From positions 1,364,001 through 1,428,000 of the forward strand of contig MJGA01000006.1 in NCBI GenBank assembly GCA_001910725.1: a stretch of 64,000 bases of DNA, given 5' to 3'. A program made the position numbers and the translations under genes. The first letter of the stretch is position 1. The number at the start of each line of letters is the position of its first letter. This document shows positions 38,379-49,836 of the stretch, piece by piece. The notes beneath the pieces are model-generated. The model had not been told where the DNA came from and did not search any database. It saw only the letters and a list, made by a program, of their open reading frames with translations. Origin of the DNA: Phanerodontia chrysosporium (lineage: Eukaryota; Basidiomycota; Agaricomycetes; Polyporales; Phanerochaetaceae).

Positions 38379-39382
38379 ATGTCCATGCTCGACAAGTTTC
38401 GAAAGGGCGCACAGAAGGCGGGCGTGCAGGCCTCCGCGTTCCTGAAGGAGGCATCCAGCAAAGCTGCGAACGAGTCCCATAACTTCGCGCAGGGTTTCTC
38501 GCTACCAGGAGAGGCGGAGAAGGCGGCTAAAATCTTGGCGAGTTTCCTCGGTGCGTCGCTTTGTGGATCCTGCAGTCTGTCTGTTCTGACAATCGCTCGT
38601 GTAGCGGACCCTGATCACCCCGAATCTGCCCTGAACTCCATACCGAAAGCGGTCCTGCAACGTGCCCGAGGTGCGCCCGCCAGTCCTGACAGACAGCGGT
38701 TCTTGCTCAGTCCAGCCCTGAAGGCCTCGCCATATTCTCCGTGTTGAAGGCAGGGTTCATGTTCTCCGGCAAGGCGGGGTCCGGAATAGTGATCGCCCGA
38801 CTGCCCGATGGTTCGTGGTCTGCCCCGTCCTGCATTGCAACTGGAGGAATCGGCTGGGGCCTGCAAATCGGTGCCGACATCACCGACTTTGTCATTGTGC
38901 TGAACAGCGAAGACGCTGTCAAGGCCTTCTCGATGGGCGGGAACGTCACTATCGGAGGGAACATCAGCGCTGCTGCGGGCCCGGTTGGGACTGGAGGCAG
39001 CGTACAAGCGTCTCTCGCTCACCCGGCTCCTATGTTCTCGTACTCCAAGTCGAAGGGTGCGTGGGGACGTCTCGTTCATCGTCGTGTTCACTCACGCTTT
39101 GCTTCAGGTCTATTCGCAGGACTGTCTTTGGAGGGAACCGTGCTGATCGAGCGGAAGGACGCCAACCGCGACTTCTACGGTTCCCCGGTGCCCGCTCGTG
39201 ACATTCTTGGTGGTCGTGTACCGCCTCCAGAGGTTGCATCAAGGCTGTACGAAGTCATCGAAGCAGCAGAGGGCATTGACGAGACCGGCTTGCCCGAGAA
39301 CGCATATGTGCCTACCGCATCCGGTGACCACCTGGAGTTGGGGCACAACGGTACTGTCTTCGATGCCGAAGGGCACCACTGA
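38379..39382 (+). CDS. SYLF-domain lipid-binding protein (Ysc84/SH3YL1 type, no SH3 domain)
   Basis: SYLF (DUF500) domains bind phosphoinositides and, in Ysc84, actin, at endocytic sites. Exons: 38379-38550, 38605-38670, 38724-39056 and 39108-39382, 281 residues, intact frame. The N-terminal 30 residues form a basic amphipathic helix (LDKFRKGAQKAGVQASAF). The SYLF domain includes SIPKAVLQRARGLAIFSVLKAGF, GSGIVIARLPDGSWSAPS, GIGWGLQIGADITDFVIVLN and the final GLFAGLSLEGTVLIERKDAN. The C-terminal about 70 residues are acidic and low complexity. The yeast protein has a C-terminal SH3 domain, which is absent here, as in many fungal paralogues. The ATG at 38385 is a second possible start. Confidence 0.9.
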
Positions 39383-42300
39383 TTCTGCATGCCGCCATTC
39401 TTTGACCTTGGATTAGATTAGCATCTCATACTTTCACGACTGCTTACGACCACTGCATACCTGTACTTGTCCCGTAGCTTCCTAGTGCTGGAATGGATCT
39501 CGAAACGATGTAATGTTACTAATCAAGTCTTCCTTGCAATTACCAAGCAATGTGCGTGCTGGCAAGCCTGGCTTTCGGCCTCGGGTAGTAGGAATTCGGA
39601 GCGGTTTTAGGCGGGTCGCTTTGTGGCTGACGCGCGGGCGCTTCAGTCAACACCGACCTTCGTTGCAACGTAGCAGCATTCCGCGCCAGTTGCGACATAC
39701 ACGACATACGTTTGAGCTTACAAACACGAAGACTCGAGCGATACATAATGCAGACACCAAGCCTGCGCGTGTGCTGCCTTCGATACTCTGGAACTATGCT
39801 ACAACGGTCTTGACTCGGCGGACTGCCGCCATTACAACCGTATGTGAAGGACCCACGATTGAACTGGAAGCCATGAAGCTTGAACCACCTTCAATACGCC
39901 ACGAGATCGACGGCCGCTGAGGCAGAGCAGGCGTGTAAGGTGAGCCCCGTGTTGCTGTAGCTATGTGAACGACTAAGGCTTCGATCAGACGAACTCGGGA
40001 GTACCTCTGGTCAAATCGCTGCCTGCGGTAGTCCCCAGGCTTCAGCACAAATGGGCCAAACGACCTGCGTCCGTCACAATTATATCTCCCCCCTGCAGTC
40101 AAAGAAGCATAGCGGTACCGGTGTTCTGTGCTGTACCTCGGTCGGTCAACGGTCCGGCCAACCACAGAAAAGCTGTCCGGACAAGGTTGATCTCTCGCAC
40201 TGTATATGACGGTGGGATTATCAGGATGCACTACAAGATTGACATCTGTGGGACCGCGTGCGTAGGCTCGAGGTCGATCCTGCATAGGCGAAATAAAGAT
40301 CGCTCAACGTTATTTTTGACAGGCCTGCGAGTGGTGCGTGCGACCGGGTCCGCGGCACAGCCTGGCAGGAGCTCTCAGCTCCTGCACGGGAGAAGCAACA
40401 GGCGCACCTTGCTCCGTCGTGCCTGGCGGTGGTCAGCTGGTGCTCGGCACGCGGCATTGAGGCAAGACCGGCAAGGCTCACTGCGGGTGCAGGCGTCGGG
40501 CTCCGGCGTCGGGCGTGGCTTCGCAGCCGTTCCACCCGAGCGCACGCCGCAAGAGCCGCATGGTGCGTGCACGCCTTCTCGAAAGCTCCGGGCCCCGACG
40601 AGTGTCCAGGCCCTGCGTCTTGCCCGCCCCTCCTCACTCGCGCGTCAGGGCAGGTCTCGGTGTCCGTGCGGCTATTGCAACAATAATCGTCTGTGGCGCA
40701 CCTGCCCGCGCCCGGAATACAGGCGGGCGGGCTCGCTCGCTCGCGCAGTTGCCTGGAATGCCTGCAATTGCGGCACGTCGGTGGGGTCGTGGGGCCCCAA
40801 TCTGGAGCTCGAGGGGCGACCCATGGGGTACGCACATAGCCACATCTACTCGCCAGGAGGACGACTTGCTAATGCACTTTACACCAAAGGCCCTTGCTCG
40901 CCGAGCCGGGACGTCAAACTGTCTGACAGTGCCGTCCAACTGGACTCGGGCTGTACACCCGTTCGTGCATACGGCTCACGCGTGGCCCCGACATCGCGGG
41001 TCTTGGCAGGCAAAAACTGTTCAACCTACCCCTGTGCGCGTAAAGATTGGGATAGGGGCCTCGCGAACGTCACATACGGAGCGGCCCCAGCTGTGAAAAG
41101 TTTGCCTTTTTGTGCAGCGGGACGGGTTAGAGGACCGTCGCGGAAGGATACCGAGCGAAGCCGCATCCTGCGCTGGCCGGCGCACGCATTTGGTTGGGGC
41201 ACTCGCTGCACAAATTACCGGCGTTCTCGGAGTCATGGGTACGCCACGGCCAGTCGCGGCCAGTCGACCGCGGACATCGGCGACCTCGATACAATCGCCC
41301 ATTCTCTGAACCTGTGTTCTGCAAGCTCCCCGTCTTCTGGATTCCTCAGCAACAGGGGTCGGGATTTTTGCAGCACATCTCTTCGGGCGCGACGACGCGA
41401 GAGCTTTCGCGCTAGACCGCTCGTTGAGCTGGGCCCCTCGTCGACGGTATGGGTATTCCTGTCTCACGTACACGGATGCGGACTGACTCCACGGGCCAGC
41501 TCAGGTGGACTCGTCTCGGAAATGGAAGGCGACATGCCGAATTGGCGACGCGAGTGGTTTCAAGGACGGGCCAGGGGCTCGCGCAGAGTGTGCCACGGCC
41601 CATGTGAGCGGCCTCGTCCCTGTGCCGCGTGGCACCGAGATTCCGATCTGCGCAACTTGGGAGTGGCTGCTTCTTTCCGCATTAGGAAGGTGCTGTCGTT
41701 CGATTGCCTCCAGCCCCTAGCCGCTGTATTGCGGACGCCGGTTTCAGTCAGCGCAATGCTCAGTAGTGGACATGTGCCATGTCACGCGCCTTCGTCTTCC
41801 TCTCGAGTGACGAGCCTCGCTGCCTAGCTTGAGCATGTCTGTGAGTTGCAGAACTCACACGTCGTCATGGTCTGTGCACATTTTTGTTAATTCTCGAGTT
41901 TCAGATGCACCTCCCGCGCTGTCCTCGTCCAAGTCAGGTACGCAAGACTAAATTCTCGACACCGCCAATATTCCTGGCCGCTGTCTCTCGCACGGCGTGC
42001 GTCGAATGACCTCTCATTTTGCTTCCCTCGATCGCTCACACGAACTACGCAGTGTACCACGCCCTGTCACATCCCAGTCCAGGTGACCATTGTCTGACTG
42101 CGCGCGTAACGAGCCGCAGCTCGCGGTGACCGTGCATACCATCTCTTCCTGGCCGGTCTGCAAGAGAACATCACAGTGTGGCGCAGCTATTCTCGGTGCA
42201 GCCCCTGGGAATTCGTCTGCGACAACGCGCTTTCGTAGGCGGTCATCGCCCGGAGTCCTCGGCGGTGAGTAGACGGTTGTTTGTTCTTGTAATTTGTAGA

Positions 42301-42680
42301 CGGTGTGACCTGTCTACAGGGGCGTGGCGACCTCGAACCCATTCCGCCTCAACGCCGATTGTTAATTCGCCACTTCCCCACACGATCGGCCGTGCCATGG
42401 GCGATGCGGGGACGAGGTCACGGAGCGGCCCCGCACTTGCTGTGCCTGCGGTGGCGCTTCCAGATTTGCCATGTTAACGTCCAACTTTGGTTAGCAACTA
42501 GGAATGAATTGCGGATCGAGCCAGCCAAGTCCACCGTTCGACGCCTCGATTGCATGTCGATTCAATGTATATGCAGCGGGCGACCCATGATCTCGAGAGC
42601 CACGGAGCGTATAAAAAGGCGCAAATCATCGGGAGAACCACCAGGGGCACTCACTCTCCTTCTTTCCTGCTCGCGAAACG
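39383..42680. other. 3.3-kb region between the SYLF gene and aquaglyceroporin 3, no supported gene
   Basis: Contains a 568-codon open frame at 40121-41827 (+), but its codons are unbiased, its composition is Arg/Ser/Cys-rich and the complementary strand is also open for long stretches, so I treat it as non-coding. The right end is the promoter of aquaglyceroporin 3. Confidence 0.35.
42610..42617 (+). promoter_or_regulatory. TATA box of aquaglyceroporin 3
   Basis: TATAAAAA, 64-71 bases before the start codon at 42681, in a good context for a strong promoter. Confidence 0.65.
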
Positions 42681-44076
42681 ATGTCCCAACGCGACTCCTA
42701 CGGCAAGGAAGACATCCGTCATATCGAGGAGATACCACACTCCGAGAAGGACACCGTTTCCTCCCCCGACGAGCAGTTCGTCTACCCGACGGGGCGCACA
42801 GAGGCTACCAGTCGCTGGGGCAGGTTCAGGTCCGTCTCTTCCCTACAGCAGGCTGCTCCCATTCTCACCCCTTTGCAGACAATATTTCGCAGAGCCCCCC
42901 ATTCCAGCCGGCCAGTTCATCACCCGCTACCCGAACAGATGGTCTAGGTATAGGTACGTCAATGCGCCCCTTGCACGGTCTCCTGCCTTCACTCACCGCC
43001 CGCAGGGAGATCATCCGCGAGCCGGCTGCCGAGTTCGTGGGCATGTTCGTGCTCATGATCTTCGGTCTGGCAACAACTGCCAAGTCACGCTCAGCACGAA
43101 CACCGGTGTGGCATCGAGCCCGAAGGGTGAATACATCTCGACCACCCTCGGATGGGCAGCCGGTAAGCCCTTGCACCCCTTACGCTGTCGCTTTGCTGAC
43201 GCGAGACGTAGCGGTCGCTTGCGGCGTCTGGGTCTCCGGTGGTATCTCCGGTGGTCACATCAACCCGGCGGTCACCATCGCCTTCGCGACCATGCGCGAC
43301 TTCCCGTGGCGGAAGGTCCCGCCTTCCTGTTGGCCCAGTTCCTCGGTGCCTTTGTTGCGGCGGCCATCATCTACGGCAACTACCTCGGAGCCATCGACAT
43401 CGTCGAAGGCGGCGGGGCACGGACAATCTCGGGAACGGCTGGCTTGTTTGCTACCTATCCGGTATGGGTCCACCTTGGCGTCACTGTTCCCTTCGCTGAA
43501 CCTGCCTGCAGCTGGACTACGTGACAAATATACGAGCATTCTTCGACGAGTTCCTCGGCACAGCCATGCTGCTCATCGTTGTCTGCGCCGTGACAGACAA
43601 CAACAACGGGCCGCCGCCTCCCGGCTTGGTCCCGCTCTGTCTATTCTTCACACTGGTCGCCATCGGCTCTGCGCTCGGCATGCAGACCGGTATGTTTTCT
43701 GTTTGACCGACATGAAAGCCTGCTTATACACTCCTACAGGCTACGCGATCAACCCGGCGCGCGACTTTGGCCCTCGGACGTTCACCGCTATGGCAGGCTA
43801 CGGCCGTGCGGTCTACAACTTCCGGCATCAATACTGGCTGTGGTGCCCTGTTATCGCCCCGATCTGCGGTGGCATCGGTGAGCGTCCTGCATACAGTTTG
43901 CCGGAGCATCCCCTCATGGCACACCTACAGTCGGCGTGTTCTTCTATGACTTGTTCCTCTACCTCGGTAGCGAGTCCATCCTCAACCGCCCCGACAAGCG
44001 CGCTCGGCGCGTGCACGCTCACGCCATGGCCGCCGAGCGCACGAAGCCAGGCATCACTGGTCCAGAGCTCGTGTAA
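42681..44076 (+). CDS. aquaglyceroporin (MIP family), paralogue 3
   Basis: Seven exons: 42681-42829, 42879-42953, 43006-43162, 43212-43461, 43512-43689, 43740-43877 and 43931-44076, about 364 residues. Pore motifs GGHINPAVT and [11 protein letters not shown]. The N-terminal extension (about 75 residues) carries a KEDIRHIEEIPH motif and [13 protein letters not shown], both shared with paralogue 4; the C-terminal [18 protein letters not shown] tail is identical in paralogue 4. Two missing bases: about 43067-43072 (FGLGNNCQ) and 43317-43322 (KVPAFLLAQ). The nonapeptide around NPA2 and the exon layout show it is the sister of paralogue 4, although here two exons (72+66) are fused into 138. Confidence 0.9.
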
Positions 44077-45389
44077 AGTTGCTTGTATCAGTCCATCGAG
44101 AGACACAAGTGGTGCACCCAGTTTCTCTCTTTCTTTTCATTCTGTCTCCGGCTTTTCAACACTCTTTCGATGTTGTATCAGTAATGTATGTCTATATCAT
44201 ATGTGACCTTCATTACCCCAAGGGTCCGCACGCCATGTGCGGATGTGATAGACTTTCTTCGCAAGCGCCCGCAGTGTCTTGGGCTTAATCTTTCCCATCA
44301 ATCGTAAAGTCGACTCCACTCCACGACCACGTACCCAGCACTCGGCGTTACCGACGCATTTTAGCGTCGTGATTTCTCCGGGCTGGAGTAACTCTATCAT
44401 TTTCCTACCGCGGCTGCAATGCTGATGCGCCCCATGCTGTTCTACAGGTTGTAGACGTGCCGCAAGCCGGACGTCCAGCTCCTGCCAGCTTGTACGCCCC
44501 CGACCCAAGCTCCGTGCTGAATGCTCCGTCCCGAGACGTCCAGGCTAGCCGTCTCGGAGCTGCTCCCAACCACAGCACCTTCCTAACTTGAAACTCGGCA
44601 TCCTGCATGATCGACCCGGGGACCTCTGTGTCAGTCAAGCGCCCGTGACAGCTCTCGAAAGGACGCGTCGCAGGCTGTCTGCCCCGTCCGTTCCCCGGAT
44701 TTGCTCCCCGCAATATTGTACAGGTGTGTACACAACGTCTCCTCCCGTGTTTGCGATCGCGCTCACATGTCACGCCTGCCCGTCCCAGCTCAGCCCTCGT
44801 CATTGCCCGGGACCAGCTGACCCCTGCGACAGCCTGCGGCTCATGCTTTACCTGCGAAAAGGCGTGTCGCCGCGGTGGGCCATGGGCTTATGGTCCCTAT
44901 CAATTGTGCAGAAACCAAGCTGACCATCTGCGGTGGTCACCAAAGATGCGGCCTAGACAAACTTATGCAAATCAACATGAGCCAATCTACGCTCATCGAG
45001 AGTGGACTGCGGCATTATGCCCGGTGAGTGCCTTCCTTGCCCATGGGAGTTTCACACGGTGGAGGAGCTCACAGGACCTACCGAAACAGGCACGTCTCGC
45101 GCTTTATTCTTGCCCTCCCGTACGGACGGGGCCAAACAAGCCTGGGGCCCCGCATTCCAGTGCTGTGCAGCTCGCTCGCGCACCAGCCTCTTCCCGCTTT
45201 CGGGAGGTGCACAACCACATTCGAAATTGCGCACCGTCCATGCTGTTCTCGATCGCGCGAATGACCCGCCAGTCCTGCACGATGGTCTCGTGGGCAAGCT
45301 GTGTGTGCCCTGTGGGTATTTAAGTGGCACAGATCCCCCCAGCGCAGATTTTCAGGGCACCTGTGCTTCCCCCGCACGCTCTTCCCACC
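44077..45389. other. spacer between aquaglyceroporins 3 and 4
   Basis: 1.3 kb without supported coding sequence. It holds the 3' flank of paralogue 3 and the promoter of paralogue 4. Confidence 0.4.
45316..45322 (+). promoter_or_regulatory. TATA-like box of aquaglyceroporin 4
   Basis: TATTTAA, 68-74 bases before the start codon at 45390, the same spacing as the TATAAAAA box of paralogue 3. Confidence 0.5.
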
Positions 45390-46868
45390 ATGTCCCAGCG
45401 CGACTCGTACCCGACCAAGGCAACCGCTAGCGATGAGTACAGCAAGGAGGACGTGAAGCACATCGAGGAGGTACCGCACGTCGGCAAGGCAGACTCTGCG
45501 TCGGAGCCTGCGTATGTCTTCCCGACGCGCACCGAAGCCACCGGTCGGTGGGGCAGGTTGAGGTACGACGTTCACCTTTTGTACTATTTCTCCTCGATAT
45601 TGACGGTCTTGTCAGGCAATACTTCCAGGAGCCTCCTATCCCGGCAGGCCAGTTCATCACCCGTTACCCAACCGCTGGTCACGGTTTCGGTACGTATCGC
45701 GTCCAGTTTGTCCCCTCCTCCCTCATCCGTGTCCCAGAGAGATCATTCGCGAGCCTGCGGCCGAGTTCCTGGGCACCATGGTGCTCATCACCCTTGGTCT
45801 TGGCAACAACGCTCAGGTCACTCTGAGCGCGAATCCGGCCATCGCCCCCACCCCCAAGGGCGCATACATCTCGACCACCATGGGCTGGGCAGCCTGTACG
45901 TCAGAGAGCTCTATTAATGTTCTCTCATCTCACCGGTTTCTTCCTAGCCACTGCCGTCGGCGTGTGGGTGTCTGGCGGTATCTCTGGCGGTCACATCAAT
46001 CCTGCGGTCACCATCGCCTTCGCGACCATGCGTGACTTCCCCTGGAAGAAGGTGCCCATCTTCCTGCTCGCGCAGGTCCTCGGTGCTTTCTGCGGCGCGG
46101 CATTCGTCTACGGCAACTATCTGGGCGCTATCGACATTCAGGAAGGCGGCAGCGCCCGCACCACCCCCGGCACGGCAAGCCTGTTCGCGACATACCCCGT
46201 GAGTACTCCGCCGATGCCCGGATGCTGGTATGCTAAAGTCACTACTTCTAGTTGGACTACATGACCAACATTCGGTGCTTCTTCGACGAGTTCCTTGGCA
46301 CAGCCATGCTCCTCATTGTAGTGTGTGCGGTGACGGACAACAACAACGGCCCTCCGCCTCCTGGCCTGGTGCCGCTGGTCTTGTTCTGCACGCTGATTGC
46401 CATAGGATCGGGTCTTGGAATGGAAACTGGTGCGTCATCAGCGCGCGAGGTTGGACCGCTATTTCTGACACCGTGGAACAGGCTATGCTATTAACCCCGC
46501 CCGTGACTTTGGTCCCAGGACATTTACAGCCATGGCCGGCTACGGACGTGCAGGTACGTCTGACATTGTCTCTGCTGTGGAACGTCTCGCTAACACTGGC
46601 CTCAGTCTACAACTTCAGCATCAGTACTGGATTTGGTGCCCCATCCTCGGTCCAATCTGCGGTGCTATCGGTGAGTGTAACCGCTGAATTTGTCGAGTCC
46701 ATCACTGATCTTCCGTCGTCAGTCGGTGTCTTCGCTTACGATCTGTTGCTCTATCTCGGAAGCGAGTCTGTTCTCAACAGGCCAGACAAGCGCGCACGCC
46801 GTGTTCACGCGCACGCTATGGCAGCGGAGAGGACGAAGCCAGGTATCACTGGCCCAGAGCTTGTCTAA
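45390..46868 (+). CDS. aquaglyceroporin (MIP family), paralogue 4
   Basis: Eight exons: 45390-45562, 45616-45689, 45738-45895, 45948-46198, 46252-46429, 46482-46553, 46606-46670 and 46723-46868, about 372 residues. Pore motifs GGHINPAVT and [11 protein letters not shown]. Closest to paralogue 3: same N-terminal KED..HIEE and [13 protein letters not shown] motifs, identical C-terminal tail, and identical lengths of exons 2 (75 after repair), 3 (158), 4 (251), 5 (178) and last (146). Two missing bases: about 45666-45672 (RYPNRWSRF) and 46611-46622 (VYNFRHQYW). The pair looks like a tandem duplication after the family was already present at this locus. The solute carried, and whether transport is gated by the N-terminal extension, cannot be told from sequence. 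Confidence 0.9.
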
Positions 46869-47263
46869 GCGGACATCATTATTCTTGACACGAAACACAC
46901 TTTCATTTTCTGGCAATCTCTGTATCTATATCACTTTCGATGCAGTGTTGTACTATAGCTATGACATACATGACATATCGCTGCAACAAGCAAGGAAAAC
47001 GACATTCGAACTTGTCCCGGGTGCCATGCTTTGATCCTGAACACAACACTTTCCAAACTTGGCATGTTTCCGGGGTTGTGCCGCCATCACTGATGCACAG
47101 ACGCAAAGCGCGCGCCAAACCCCGCCCCGCACCGATACGCTTTGGTCCCGCCTCCTGCTGCTTGGGGTTGGTCTCGTTCACAGACCTCGCTGTCACTGTC
47201 TCCCACGACGACGAAGGCACCTATCCCAGTTTCTCTCTGACGACTGCCGATTACTCGCGCGTT
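46869..47263. other. intergenic region
   Basis: 395 bases between aquaglyceroporin 4 and the phosphodiesterase gene on the same strand; 3' flank followed by promoter. No coding signal of its own, although an open frame runs through it into the first phosphodiesterase exon. Confidence 0.4.
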
Positions 47264-49410
47264 ATGAAGGACACGAAGAGCCTGCCACTGTCTCCAGGCG
47301 GGTCAGACAACGCGGAGGAGCGGAAAGGGCTGCTTTGGGAGGAAGGCGACGATGAGTTGACGCGGGACGAGGCCGTCCATGCCAAGGCGTCGAGCTCGCG
47401 CCGGAGGAGGTGCTGCTCGGTCGCTCTCATTGCCCTCATCCTCTCTGCCGTCGCTGTGCCCGCGCTGTACGTCGGGCTCAGGACGCCTAGACCAGTGGCC
47501 GACTTCGACAGCCAGAAGTTGCGGAGCAACGGCACGCACCAGTTCAAGAAGACCGCGCTCATCGTGTCTATCGATGGCCTGAGGTGCGTGCTCGTGCTTC
47601 CGGTGTTATGTGCGTTGCCCAACTCGACGCTAGGGCGGACTATCTCGACCGAGGACTGACGCCGCACCTGCTGGCCATCGCGAAGAAGGGCCTCCGAGCA
47701 AAGTCGATGCAACCTGTGTTTCCGGTGCGTGTATGATTCAGCCCATACTGTCACGCTAGCTGATGCGCTTGTCTAGACATTGACATTTCCGTGAGTGACT
47801 GATACTTCAGACTATACGGAGCGTTGACAAAGGCTGCCTTTCCAGCAACCACTGGGCACTCATGTAAGCTTTCTGCCTTCTCTGGCAACGCAAAACTCAC
47901 GCCTTACAGGACAGGTCTCTATGCTGAGTCTCACGGGATCGTCGCAAACGTGCGTCCTATGGTTGTCTGAACAGAATTTCCGTTCTAACCGTCCCCAACA
48001 GAACTTCTGGGATCCCCAAAGCCACACAGAGTTCCACTATAATCGCGTCGAGTCATGCTGGAATTCATCATGGTGGTTCGGTGAACCGGTACGTCTAGGA
48101 CTTCCCTGCAGTATGAGCGTCAAGTCTGACGTCTGGTGTAGATGTGGGAGACCGCGGAGACTGCGGGTATTACTACTGCGAACCTTATGTGGTGAGTCGA
48201 CTTATCGCCCGACATAGATGTGGGTCTCACGTCTACCCAAGGCCAGGTCCTCCCCGCACCAGCAGAGGGGTTGAACCGACATACTTCATTCCGTGGAAGG
48301 TATGTTGTGCGACATCAACTGCCAACATCCGTCTCAAATGTTTTGGAATTTCAGGATAAAGTACCACTGAAGCAGAAGCATGATCAAATCATGGAATGGA
48401 TCGACCTTCCGTTGGAGAAGCGTCCTCAATTGATCATGGGCAAGTCTTGTCTGAACTAGTCATGTTCACGCTGCTCATGAATGACGCGTAGCATACGAGC
48501 CTTCACTCGATCAAGCGGGTCATTTGGCTGGTCCCAAGTCTGAGCTTGTCAACGTACGTGTGAAGCGCGACATCTCGTTCTGTTCCTAACTCAGCGAACG
48601 CAGCGAGTTCTCAAACAAGTTGATGTCTTCGCCAAGGATATACACGACTCCTTGGAAGCTAGAAACCTGACTGACATTGTCGACGTCGTGTTTGTCAGCG
48701 ACCACGGCATGACAGACACCAGTCATCCAAGTTCATATACATCGACGACATTCTTGGTGACGGTTTCAAGGAGATCGACCATGTTGATGGTGCGTTTAGA
48801 TTCGTTCTCTCGTCAGTTGTATCGACTCCTTCTGTAGGCTGGCCTTCCATGGGTATTCGGTTCTCACCCAAGGCCAATGTTGCCAACTATCTGGACATCC
48901 TTACGCAGGCTGCGGCTGCCAGCGGCGGAAAGTTCGACGTGTTCACGCATGACACTATGCCCTCACGCTATCACTTCTCACACAACCCGCGCATCGCCCC
49001 GATCTATGTCGTCCCAAGAATTGGCTACGTCCTCACCGACCACATCACGAACGACAACGGGCTGAGCAAGGGGGTACGTGTGCCGTGCTGCCCCTGATGT
49101 CCTGGCGCTGATGCACCTGCCGCAGAACCACGGCTACGACAACCACGAGCCGTCGATGCACGCGATGTTCGTCGCCCACGGGCCCTTCTCGTCCGTCGTG
49201 AAGGCGATCAAGCAGAGCGACGAGAGCCGGCTCTTCAAGCGGCTGCTCTCGCGCCCGAACAAGGGCTGGCACTCGACGTCGAACGACACATACGTGATGG
49301 ACACGTTCCAGAACGTCGAGATCTACAACCTCATGATGAAGCTCGTTGGCATCGAGGGGCGTGCCGCGCCGACGAACGGCACCAAGGGCTTCTGGGACAA
49401 GTATTTCTGA
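47264..49410 (+). CDS. ectonucleotide pyrophosphatase/phosphodiesterase (NPP), type II membrane protein
   Basis: Hydrolyses nucleotide phosphodiester or pyrophosphate bonds outside the cell or in the vacuole. Thirteen exons: 47264-47583, 47634-47724, 47777-47790, 47846-47863, 47910-47949, 48002-48088, 48142-48191, 48242-48299, 48355-48439, 48492-48553, 48604-48789, 48838-49073 and 49126-49410, about 510 residues. A cytosolic acidic N-terminus and SSRRRRCC precede one helix (about 51-72). The catalytic block is SIDGLRADYLDRGLTPHL, then TLTFPNHWALMTGLYAESHG with the Thr nucleophile in TFPNH; metal ligands are in VSDHGM and in the GYDN..EPSMHAMF..HGPF segment. Exons 3 and 4 are 14 and 18 bases. 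Intron 9 is GC-AG (GCAAGT). One missing base at about 48725-48732. Alkaline-phosphatase superfamily. Confidence 0.88.
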
Positions 49411-49836
49411 GGGATTTAGAGGTTTTATTGGGTCTTGTTTTACACTAATGTCGGATGCTGTAATGTTATAGACTGCGCTGTCTCGCGCTTGTGGATCATG
49501 TACTATGCTACACCAATCGATTGTTCTCTTTCGATAGCATGTTGGAATACCTCCTTGCCGCTGATATCATGAGTGTGGGAAGGGCATGTGCATACATGAT
49601 ACTACGACGTCATTTGTCTTGTTTACCATCTGTATGTTCTCTGATGTGTAATCGACGCCTGCGGTAGGCATTGGCACTCTACAGCTTGAACTCGTTCAAC
49701 ACGCAGGCGAACTTGCCTCACTCGAACTAGTTGATATGTAAGCTCCCACGCATGACAGTAATGTCTTGGCGGTGGCAGGGCCAACTGACGTGTCCGCAGG
49801 CCATCTCCCGCATCCGCAGCCCAACGAGCAAACCAC
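49411..49836. other. intergenic region and uncertain 5' end of an F-box gene
   Basis: 426 bases. The start exon of the downstream F-box gene should be here, but no ATG joins its frame by a clear intron; ATGs near 49734, 49753 and 49764 were tested and give the wrong phase. Confidence 0.35.

Noticed and set aside
40121..41827. 568-codon open frame on plus, the second longest in the non-genic part
   Set aside because: No domain, no codon bias, Arg/Ser/Cys-rich composition, and long overlapping frames on the other strand; typical of GC-rich non-coding DNA with few stop codons.
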